The notes under the pieces were generated by a model, which ran no database searches, was not told the DNA's origin, and saw only the letters and a list, made by a program, of their open reading frames with translations. 64,000 nucleotides of DNA from Gonatopus flavifemur (Eukaryota; Arthropoda; Insecta; Hymenoptera; Dryinidae): the NCBI GenBank assembly GCA_018340375.1, contig JAFFJZ010000009.1:14834501-14898500 (forward strand). The letters are read 5' to 3'. A program made the translations under genes and the position numbers. This document shows positions 56,000-64,000 of the stretch, piece by piece. How positions within the stretch are numbered: position 1 is the stretch's first letter; the number at the start of each line of letters is the position of its first letter.

Positions 56000-56935
56000 T
56001 CGTACTCGGGGAGTTTATGGGGTCACTGATTACGAATCCGTTGTCAGAATTTCAAAATTCAAAATGGCGGATCCAATATGGCAGACGAAAATTGAAAGAA
56101 ACCATCGGATTCCCTTCAAACTTGGTGATCAGGGGTTTTTGGGGTCGCTGATTACGAATCTGCTGTTTGAGTTTCAAAATTCGAAATGGCGAATCCAATA
56201 TGGCGGACGAAAATTTAAAAAATCATCGGATTCTCCTCAAATTGGGTACCCAACGGTTTTTGGGGTCGCTGATTACGGATCCGTTGTTCTCATTTCGAAA
56301 TTCAAAATGGCGGATCCAATATGGTGGACGAAAATTGGAAGAAATCATCGGATTTTTTTCAAATTTGGTGATCAGGGGTTTTCGGGGTCGCTGATTACGA
56401 ATCCGCTGTCTGAGTTCCCAAATTCAGAATGGCGAATCCAATATGGCGGACGAAAATTTAAAAAATCATCGGATTCTCCTCAAATTGGGTACCCAACGGT
56501 TTTTGGGGTCGCTGATTACGGATCCGTTATCTGCATTTCGAAATTCAAAATGGCGGATCCAATATGGTGGAATAAAATCGAGGAGATCATCGGATGTTCT
56601 TCAAACTCGGCATCCAGGAGTTTTTGGGGTCACCAATTACGAATCCGTTGTCAAAATTTTGAAATTCAGAATGGCGGATCCAATATGGTGGACAAAAATT
56701 AAGAAAGTCATCGCATTTTCTTCAAACTCGGTACTCAGAGATTTCTGTGGTCGCTGATTACGAATCCACGGTCTGAAATTCAAAATTCAAAATAACGGAC
56801 CCAATATAGCGGACGAAAATTGTAAAAATCATCGGATTCCCTTCAAACTCGGTACCCAGGGGTTTTCGGGATCGCTGATCACGAATCCGTTGTCAGAATT
56901 CCGGAATCCAGGATGGCGGATGCCAAAAATCGAAA
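56000..56935. repeat. Transib left subterminal array (copy 2)
   Basis: Eight ~121-bp units in the same order as in copy 1 (GGGGTCGCTGATTACG at about 56018, 56139, 56261, 56383, 56505, 56627, 56749, 56868). Two unit subtypes alternate (GGTGATCAGGGG versus GGGTACCCA before the GGGGTCGCTG block), suggesting expansion by 242-bp dimers. Candidate multi-copy transposase binding region. Confidence 0.85.
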
Positions 56936-57399
56936 CTTCATTCATAACTTGATATTAAACAAGAACTAAACGGCCCATTTTGTTGTTCCTATGATGATCA
57001 TTATTATTATTATTTCCAACATTGAATCATTATTAATATAATTATCGAATGATATTAACACACCAAATGTGTTAAATCGGAAGATATATACATTCACAAT
57101 ATATACAATAATATAAAAAACTGAAATCGTAATGGTTTTTACTTTTGCCACACTTTTTTTACTCAGATCAGTCTTCTTCTTCACTCTCAGAGGAAGATAA
57201 TGGGAAAGTTACGTTGTCTTTATCAAGTATATCCGGAGTTTTGATCAGGCTTAACACGTCTCTAGGGAGAAACTTTAGTTTTTTCTTGGGCAACTGTCTT
57301 TCACTCGATAACATTGGATCAGGACTCAAAAGGAACCATTTAAAAATGTCTTCATTCGTTTTTTCTCTACTGCATTCCCTGGAGTGATGCTCTCGGTAC

Positions 57400-57875
57400 C
57401 TTTGGAAGTGAATGTGGTTAAGATATTTGAATATAATTATGTATTCATCGACACCGTTAAAGCTTTTGATCTCAACATGACAAGCAAAATCAAGGAAAAA
57501 CAAAAAGCAGCTGCACTTTGGGGTCATCAGTATAAAGTTTTGAATAAATCCTCTAATTCATAAGTTTACTTGATTCTCAAAATAGTTTTCTAGTCTATGA
57601 ATTTATGTTTCCAGAGGATGAACAATGTGGCTTATTAATAAAAAAAAGTATATGAATATTCATAATTTCCCGAATTCCTTACCAGAACAAAACAATCTTC
57701 GCGAACATATATTCTCGTGGTTACCATAAATATATAGTTTGCCTAGTAGTCAAAAACGTATTGTGCAATGTATCAAACTGATTGCAGTACTTGAGAAGTC
57801 AAATTTTTCCCTTCAAAGTGTCGAGTCCACTGTGACAAATATAGACTATTATTAAGTGATATACATCATTTTCAC
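57400..57875 (-). other. Transib intron 2 (copy 2)
   Basis: 476 bp, donor AAAAG | GTGAAA and acceptor CCAAAG or CCAAAG-like before GTACCGAGAG. Removing it keeps the C-terminal frame and restores R-YREHHSRK. Confidence 0.7.
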
Positions 57876-59692
57876 CTTTTAAAATCTTTGTTACGAGCCT
57901 CTTGTGCTTCCTCAGTCAATTGGCCTATAGATAGAAGAGCAGATGCAATGATTTCAGGTCCGTGGATCAAAAACTTGTGCATCCTAGGTGACATCGGGTA
58001 CCACGGATATTTTGTCGCGTAGTAGCGTGCCGTGTCTAAAGCGTAACTCCGAAACTTTTCAACGTCTATTTCATGGCCACTTGAAACGGTAGCTAATACT
58101 ACATGAAGTCGTTGTATTAGGTTGACATCCACCCCTGTGATTTCGGAAGAAACTTCGGGTTGTGCGAAAAATCGCCTAGCGGTATTCCCATCATTTGAGT
58201 TCCCAAACCCTGGCTTAGGAACATCGACAATGAGGCCACATTTTTCTTTAAAACTTTTCTGTACAACCTTTTTTCGTTCTTCCACCAAAGCTTTATCTTG
58301 TTTTCGTGCTTGCCACTTCTGAATAGGTAGCTTATAAGACAAATGCAGGAGGCCCTCAAAAAATCGTATCCAGCCGTGTAGACAAGACAAACCAAACTGG
58401 AGGTTTTCGGTTTTGACCGGCCTGGATACTATATCATCAATTTTGGTTGAATTCCTTAGATGTGGCACCACATATATAGCACTTCTGGGTATAGGTTGTC
58501 TCAGTTATGGCATTGCATACCTTCCCGTCCACCATAGAAAAAATCATCTCATGTTTCACTGAAACATGTTTTTCATCAGTTCTGAAAGAAGTAGCCCTCA
58601 GATTTTCTATTTCATTATCAACCCGTAGCTCCTCTGCAACCGAAACTTCAGTTGATTCTTTCACAAACTCTATTTTGATTGGCCTACAAAATCTGGTTGA
58701 TGATGGCCTTGGATCCTGCCAAATTATTTTTGAATTGCAGTGTAGGCGGAGAGGCACAAGTGAAGTAATGAATACAGCGGAATCACTAGCTTCCGAACTT
58801 TGATATGCTTGTTTGTATGAGGAGTGGCCAGAGCTCCCATCAAACCCCCATTTGGAAATAAGTACCAGGTACTGTAACTCTTCATCAGATAAAGTTGACA
58901 AAACCGAATTCTGTAGCTTTAAAATACGTGTAGCTGTGTGATCAAGAAGTGCTTGTAGTTGCACAACAGCGCAGGTTTCTGTTATTTGAATAAATTCCTT
59001 GTCAGGGAAACACATGCGTTTGGCCAGTTGAATTTTTTTATAAGGTAGAAATTTCTGCGGATCAGCTTCACGCAATAAGCAGTACTGATGTTTTGAGAGC
59101 TCGGCATCTACTAGGAGAGCTAGAGCATCTTCATCATTCAACATCTTTGGCTCATTTCGCTTGAAAGTTTGATAACCTTTCATATACATTTTGGCAAGCT
59201 CAGGATCAGAAGATGGAACATCCTTTATAATTTTTGCGGCTTCGATCTGTCCAGACGCTCTCAAACACATTCGTGTGGCGTAAGACAGCTCTGAGATAGG
59301 AGTATTTACTCTGATATTCTCCGTTTTTCTACGTTTCGTTCTTTCTGAACATTCGTTGAATTCAACAAGAGGTCTTCCCACTTGCGTGTGAACAGTTACA
59401 GAATGGGGATTCCTGAAAGTACAAAACACTACCTCTTGTTTTAACCATTCTTCATTATTTTTAAGAAATCGTTCTTCGGTCCTTTGAGAAGATTCCCATC
59501 TCTTTTTAAATACACATTTAAAAGTAGATAAAAGGTTAGAGATCTCTGTAGTTTTGTTATCCGGACAACACGTTATCTCGATGATTTTTCCTTGAAGGAA
59601 AGTGAACTTTTCATCCAACGTAGGTAGAGGACTGCTCCTTAAAATATTGTACATCTCTCTCCGAGTCATAGATATTGAATCATCTTTGAAAT

Positions 59693-59858
59693 CTACAAAC
59701 GTTGTAGAATTCGATAAAATTCGCTACAGAAACCCCATGTGTTCCTAAAAATTTTCCTAATTTTCTTGGGTTGGATTCAACCCTCTTAAGCTAATTTTTT
59801 TTGCAGTCAACTGTTCAAATTAAACTACTAAGAAAATATAGGTTGTGGAAACACTCAC
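59693..59858 (-). other. Transib intron 1 (copy 2)
   Basis: 166 bp. Exon 1 ends GCCATAG | GTGAGT, a consensus donor; acceptor ..GTTTGTAG | ATTTC. Joins MDSAAI-D-FKDDSISMTRREM in frame. The same sites exist in copy 1 (24018-24183). Confidence 0.6.
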
Positions 59859-60544
59859 CTATGGCAGCGGAATCCATCTCATTTGGAATTGTATGTTAAC
59901 ATTGAATGATTTTAAAAAACGAAAAATATTCACCAAGCTCCAAACTTGCACGCGGAAAAAAGTTTACGGTAACGATTACTAGCAAGAGTAAGAATTCGGT
60001 GACAGCTATTGCACAATTGTGATGAGCACCATTTGAAATCAGACCGATTACAACCAACTATTTACGTTGCCATGAAAACGATAGGTTAACATAAGAACGA
60101 TCACCAAATCGCGAGTCATGATTCAGTTCACGAAAAGAAAAGAGATATCAATACTTGAATAACATTTATAAACATTTAGGAAAATGACGGTTACTTTAGG
60201 GAAAAAGAGCATCGCTGAAGAATGTTAGCAGTGAAGTTACCAAAAATTCGTAGTAATAATACTAAATCTTGGTAGTTTTATTGTCATTTCCCATAGTGAA
60301 TTCATCAACTCATAGTAAATTCGCCACGAATATTCTCCAGCAATACTGTTTTTCTCTCAATGGTCCATCATCTTCCTAAATATCAATGAATTCTGGCTTT
60401 TGTGTACCCTAAGCCCGCGATGAGAAGAAAAACGAATGGTAATCAATCTCATACAGTTTTCCTCGTGCAGCAAATGTACACTGGAAATAAAACACATACT
60501 AACGTTGAGATAAAATTCAAAGCGAATCTACTGAATTCTGAGTT

Positions 60545-60790
60545 TTGTGTCCACCATATTAGATACGCTACCTTTGATTCTTGGAATTTGACAACTGATT
60601 CGTAATCAATGACCCCACAAAACCCTGGATACCGAGTTTGGAGGAAATCCGATGATTCTTTCAATTTTCATCCGCCATATTGGATCCGCCATTTAGAATT
60701 CCGAAATGAAGACAACGGATTCATAATCAGCGACCCCACAAACTTCTGCATATCAAGTTTCAGACGGATCTAAGGACTCCTCATCACTCC
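60545..60790. repeat. Transib right subterminal repeats
   Basis: Two units of the ~121-bp repeat in inverted orientation relative to the left array (ATTCGTAATCAATGACCCCACA, CATCCGCCATATTGGATCCGCCA). So both ends present the same motif facing inward, eight on the left and two on the right. Absent from copy 1. Confidence 0.8.
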
Positions 60791-61315
60791 GTCTAATTTT
60801 TTGTGATTTCCTGCACAAAAACATGGCGGAATTGCTTAGGGGCAGACATGGGCAGCCGTTTTTTTTTCTGATGTTTAGATAAGAGTCCCATCTACCACCT
60901 CCAATAAGTTAAACGACGTAATTTTGCGTAATTCTCTACTATTCCTTCAAAAACCAAACACATTTTCTCATTTATAGATATAGAAATTACATCCAATCAT
61001 TGCTCTGTCAGTATTTTCCACTCATCAAATTGATATTCTCTTAATTTTTAGTGTATTCTACATAGTTTCAGTAATAGACTCCAATTTGAAAAAGTTGAAT
61101 CGGTTCATTTTTCGAGACACAGCGTCTTTTTGAACATGCTCGTTATTTTACTGTCTTTCAATCACGCGGATTATACTCCAAGGAGGGTATTTTGCAACTG
61201 GTACACAAGGGCAGGGGGAGGGGATCAGATCTTCTTATATCAGAATTCCAATACTTGGGACATCACCTTACTTATCCCAAGGGTCAAATATCCCCAACTA
61301 CAAACTTCATTTTTG

Positions 61316-61353
61316 GGGTTTTGGCCAGCTTTTTGGCATTTGGCCCCACTGTG
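61316..61353 (-). other. Transib right terminus, RSS-like
   Basis: Minus strand: heptamer CACAGTG, 22-bp spacer identical to the left except one base, then CCAAAACCC, matching 7 of 9 positions of the RSS nonamer ACAAAAACC. The inverted repeat proper ends just before this block, so the nonamer-like parts differ between the two ends. Confidence 0.75.
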
Positions 61354-61888
61354 AGTCGTGCGTTACGAGAAAAACATCTGGAATACAAGGAAAGACATGG
61401 CAAAGTTATTCTTCAACACAATAAGGCTCGGCCTCATGTCGCAAAGTAGTGAAAAATTATCTGGAAACGTGGGATATTCTACCGCACCCGCCGTACTCGC
61501 CGGACATTGCTCCTTCTGATTTCTGGTTATTCCGACAGATGCAGCACGATTTGGCAAGCCACCGGTTCACTTCGTTTGAAGAAATCGGAAATTGGCTCCT
61601 AACTTGGATCGCCTCGGAAGACGAGACGTTTTTCCGTAACGGAATTCAAAAATTACCCGAAAGATGGGAAAAAGTGATAGCCAGCGATGGACAATACTTT
61701 GATTAATTTGATAATTCATGTTCTTCTGAAATAAACGCATCTTCAACTGTAAAAAAACGGATCGAATTAATTTTTACTCCCAATACTTGTGATGGAACTG
61801 AATGCAAATTCTTCTAAATTTTCAAATTCGCATGAAGAAACCATAATTCTTCGACATGTTTTGTGAGTCGTTTCGTACGCATAGAACT

Positions 61889-62113
61889 AACCCTCAGTTA
61901 CCCCACGTATTTTCGCATGTTTTCTTCAACCATTCGTTGTGGTTTGCAATCAACTAAATGAAGTTTTTTCCATGATTAAAAATGTACTATGGTTCTCGAA
62001 CTTGATCCTTATTCTGGTTTCAAATCGTACCCTTTCAGCCCTATGAACAGAAGATCAGATTTTCGAAGACCTCTTGTTCCCTTCAGACCCCCGTGGGGTA
62101 ACTGAGGGCTAAC
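61889..62113. mobile_element. 225-bp MITE inside a hAT relic
   Basis: TAACCCTCAGTTACCCCACG at the left is mirrored by CGTGGGGTAACTGAGGGCTA at the right. It interrupts the hAT frame right after the SERI..GNIVSP block, replacing the usual C-terminus. Confidence 0.75.
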
Positions 62114-62401
62114 AATGTTCCCCACTGTTGGGAGAATTCTTTCACTTTTAACCTGAGTAGCAGGCAACATCATGTACAAGGGGACCAACTCAGTAATTTT
62201 AGGGTAACTATTATGATTTTCTCTCCACCACGCTAAAGAATTTGTAGTTGAAGACGACACCTTATAATTCATATATCTATTCATTTCTTCATTCATGAGA
62301 CCTTGCAAAGAATTTCCTTGCTCAGCCACATGATCAATATTGGCTGAGGATTTGAATAATCTGGACGTATATTTTGCTGCAGAAAAGAATATGAAATTCA
62401 T
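62009..62401 (-). pseudogene. hAT transposase C-terminal (dimerisation) fragment
   Basis: 130 residues. LAWWRENHNSYPKITELVPLYMMLPATQVKSERILPTVGNIVS is the hAT family dimerisation region (usual form W....YP.L..LA...L..PA.....ER.FS..G.I). Catalytic parts are absent, and the final ~30 residues are read-through into the MITE. Truncated, inactive. Confidence 0.85.
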
Positions 62402-62587
62402 GTATCATTCATATTGAAATTGAAAACGATATACTGTTCAAAGAGTTGGAAGTTGAATCATTTCTTCAAACAAAATCGCAGATGAATGTAAAAAATCAGA
62501 AAATTTCAAAAAAACATCTTCAAAATATCTGTTTGCGTTGTATGAACATTTTTTTGAAATTCTCCACGATTTTTAGCTGTGAATATA

Positions 62588-63110
62588 TGGGGCGTTCCAC
62601 GTCAACTGGATCACCTCTCTGCCCAAAATTCAAGTACTTTCGAAAGGAACGTGGCCTTTTGAAAAATCCAATATGGTGGTCCCAATATGGCGCATGTAAT
62701 CCTTAAAATCAACAAGCCATCCAGTAAGATCTCCAATTAGAATTCGAGTGAGATCGGTAACACTGAAAAACTACCGGAGAAAGTGACATTCAGGAGTCGA
62801 CTTTTGATCCCAATGAGCAATTTTGAAATATTCCAAATGGTGAATCCAAGATGGCGGATCAAAATTGAAATCTCGTTTGAATTCGATGAAAATGGGTTTT
62901 TTGGGACACTGATTACGAATCTGATGTCGAATTCCTGAAATTCAAAATGGGCGCTCAGTTATGACGGTCCAAAATTGAAAATTCATTTCAATTCGATCGA
63001 AATGAGTTCCTGACGGATTTGTTTTTGATCTCTGATTACAAATGTGACGTCAGATTTTCGTAATTCAAAATGACCAATCCAGTATAATAGAAATAAGAAT
63101 ACACGCCTGA
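62588..63110. repeat. Diverged relative of the Transib subterminal array
   Basis: About four degenerate ~115-125-bp units: CAATATGG.., AATTCCTGAAATTCAAAATGG, CTGATTACGAATCTGATGTC, GATCAAAATTGAAA..TTCGATGAAAATGGG. The order of blocks equals that of the arrays at 20262 and 56000, but identity is far lower. No CACAGTG terminus is recognised; the left side begins near GGGGCGTTCCACGTCAACTGG. Confidence 0.6.
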
Positions 63111-63222
63111 TGAAATTCGATATTGAAGAGTTTTTCAGGTCCTTTCTTCAATGAGGCATTTCTCATTCATTTCTTCACAGCAATGTTCATGTCTTATTTC
63201 AAATTCCGTACCCCAATCAGAT

Positions 63223-64000
63223 TCAATATTGTATCGTAATTATAGGATCTGTAGCATTTGAATACCTCATTATTTTCAATCTGTTGTTTGAAATGGATAT
63301 AAACCCATGGCTCATTTGAATCATTGTCACAGTTCGGGAATTAGAAAGTCCCTTAGCAAGAAATCTCCGAGTCTGTTCATGATGCTCTTCAGTGTAATAG
63401 GAAATTTGTATTGTGCTAAACTTGTTCTTTGCCCAGGAGAAAAGAGCCTCCAAGTTTAGAATAGCTTTGCTTGGGTCGGCTTGGAGACTAGCCCGCGTCG
63501 CCTCCCTTTTTAAGGTCGCTCCGATGCCATCGCATGGTCCTTTCCCATGCGCTGTTGCATGGAAGTGCCATTCGGCTGCAATTCCAAAATCCCCTTCGTG
63601 ATTCATCAGATTACTTATTTGAAATCTGTTTTTGTAATGCTGCTTTGCACCGTCAGTAACATAAATAATTCTCTCAACGTTTGGACACAACTTTTGAATT
63701 TCCGGTATTATCATTTTTTGAATGATGTACACGGCAGCCACATCATGAGATGTACAATCTGACAACAACATAAAGTTGCGATGCTTTATTTCTTCTCCGG
63801 AATTATACCAAAATATCACTGTATGCACTGTACATTGGTCATTGTTATAATGGAAAGCTTGTGCCGCGTCTTGTGCTACATAGGCGTAGTTCTCCGAAAA
63901 GTCGCATTGAAGTAGTACTTCATCATTTCGCAGATGCTGTTTTCAAATGGCAATGTACGTTGACTGAGATTTCGAAATGAAGTCATGAGGTAGCAAGGTC
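63223..64000 (-). pseudogene. Transposase-like gene, partial, one stop
   Basis: The open frame 63828-63223 continues upstream in the same phase to the window edge (LPHDFISKSQSTYIAI-stop-KQHLRNDEVLLQCDFSENYAYVAQDAAQAFHYNNDQCTVH). Only a TGA at 63943-63945 interrupts it, where related proteins probably have Trp. Conserved points: CDFSENYAYV (likely first catalytic Asp), YVTDGAKQHYKN (second Asp), WHFHATAHGKGPCDGIGATLKR and a Leu-rich C-terminus. The GKGPCDGIG..KR signature marks a widespread family of insect and vertebrate transposase-derived proteins whose formal name I am not sure of. It runs off the window. Confidence 0.6.

Larger units (their letters stand above)
57168..59877 (-). pseudogene. 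Transib transposase (copy 2), RAG1-like, one frameshift
   Basis: DDE transposase that cuts Transib ends by hairpin chemistry, as RAG1 does. Predicted exons: 59877-59859 (MDSAAI), 59692-57876, 57399-57168; total 2068 nt, or 689 codons including the stop once one extra base is discounted, normal for Transib. Conserved blocks in order: TKRRKTE, ISKWGFDGSSGHSSYKQ (first Asp), VFITSLVPLRL, NPRPSSTRFCRPIK, MIFSMVDGKVCN (second Asp), CYICGATSKEFN (zinc-binding Cys pair), LHGWIRFFEGLLHLSYKLP, GNTARRFF, IGQLTEEAQEARNKDFK (catalytic Glu) and YREHHSRKC. The single defect is a +1 shift near 58450 after KEFN, shared with copy 1. Everything else reads through. Confidence 0.9.
55934..61353 (-). mobile_element. 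Transib copy 2, complete, 5420 bp
   Basis: Both ends are CACAGTGGGGCCAA(A/G)TGCCA..., about 29 bp of inverted repeat. The flanking duplication is AGTCG (55929-55933 and 61354-61358), and the uninterrupted mariner codons CGT TTG AGT CGT GCG confirm the empty site. Contents: left subterminal array (56000-56930), transposase gene on the minus strand (57168-59877), right subterminal repeats (60545-60790). 5-bp duplication plus CACAGTG ends plus RAG1-like transposase define Transib. Confidence 0.95.
54949..61706 (+). pseudogene. Mariner 2 transposase, disrupted
   Basis: Starts MSNFVSTKQHLRKVL at 54949-54952. Coding pieces are 54952-55402, 55675-55933 and 61354-61706. HTH region (STAEAHRKLVEVYGD..ESCREWFQRFENGD), SGQP linker, second HTH (LGVTQQAVSVRL), first catalytic Asp (GDEKW), ELLKPGDSITGDRYR, then LPHPPYSPDIAPSDFWLF and RWEKVIASDGQYFD at the end. 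It is a different mariner lineage from the intact one at 16581. Defects: TAG at 55174-55176, the MITE and Transib insertions, a small frameshift near 61447, and HNKARPH where HDNARPH is expected, so the second catalytic Asp is lost. The same frame continues exactly across both insertions. Confidence 0.9.
54780..61784 (+). mobile_element. Mariner 2, split by a MITE and by Transib copy 2
   Basis: Ends TTGGGAGTACAAATTAGTTC (left) and its near complement (right, TTTTTACTCCCAA), flanked by TA at 54778-54779 and 61785-61786. Removing the MITE (55403-55674 with its TC) and Transib (55934-61353 with its AGTCG) leaves about 1306 bp, the normal mariner length. The order of events is mariner first, then MITE and Transib in unknown order. 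Confidence 0.92.

Noticed and set aside
55869..56702. 277-codon open frame from mariner into the Transib array
   Set aside because: It is read-through from mariner 2 across the Transib terminus into repeats that happen to lack stops; the period (121 bp) rotates through all frames.

Overview
This window looks like a nearly gene-free, repeat-saturated stretch of an insect (or other arthropod) nuclear genome. The base composition is AT-rich and there is no operon structure. The spliced transposase gene has GT..AG introns, and the recognisable proteins are eukaryotic mobile-element proteins: Transib, mariner, RTE-like LINE, Gypsy, hAT and several unassigned transposases. tRNA-derived SINE heads and dozens of palindromic MITEs fill the rest. 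I found no convincing host gene, rRNA, functional tRNA gene or CRISPR array, and the species cannot be named from this sequence.

Layout. 0-1.4 kb: one end of a Transib transposon (CACAGTG terminus at 316) abutting the 3' half of a LINE. 1.6-4.6 kb: a large array bounded by CCCTGG/CCAGGG inverted termini. 4.8-10.3 kb: MITEs, a long inverted-repeat element and SINE heads. 12.1-20.3 kb: nested inverted repeats. Outer arms (12.09-12.87 and 19.39-20.26) enclose a long-TIR element (14.09-18.32) carrying a SWIM-finger ORF. Its right arm is split by a CCCTAG-type element, which is itself split by an apparently intact mariner (16581-17874). Next to it lies a palindrome of about 0.94 kb. 20.3-24.9 kb: a Transib copy truncated at its right end and joined to the 5' half of a LINE. 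26-31 kb: transposase debris, satellites and two more CCCTGG elements. 31.5-37.5 kb: a Gypsy LTR retrotransposon with a 4-bp target duplication and a few disabling mutations. 37.5-50 kb: a 568-bp satellite, another CCCTGG element, a LINE endonuclease fragment, a decayed transposase gene, inverted minisatellites and SINEs. 50-54.4 kb: a cluster of MITEs. 54.8-61.8 kb: a mariner broken by a 272-bp MITE and by a complete 5420-bp Transib with its 5-bp target duplication. 61.8-64 kb: a hAT fragment, a diverged relative of the Transib repeat array, and a transposase-like gene running off the end.

Most notable points. (1) The complete Transib (family of the RAG1 ancestor) has termini with the exact V(D)J heptamer CACAGTG, a 22-bp spacer and an A-rich nonamer-like block, plus about eight 121-bp subterminal repeats. 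Its transposase gene can be reconstructed as three exons. (2) The two LINE halves at 317 and 24877 join in frame inside the reverse transcriptase if the segment 317-20261 is inverted. This points to an inversion between two Transib copies. (3) A family of elements shares short CCCTRGYRAAAA inverted ends, but each member is filled with its own tandem array, apparently grown out of its terminus. One member has an empty site inside this same window. (4) Several insertions have exact empty-site evidence, so their order in time can be read directly.
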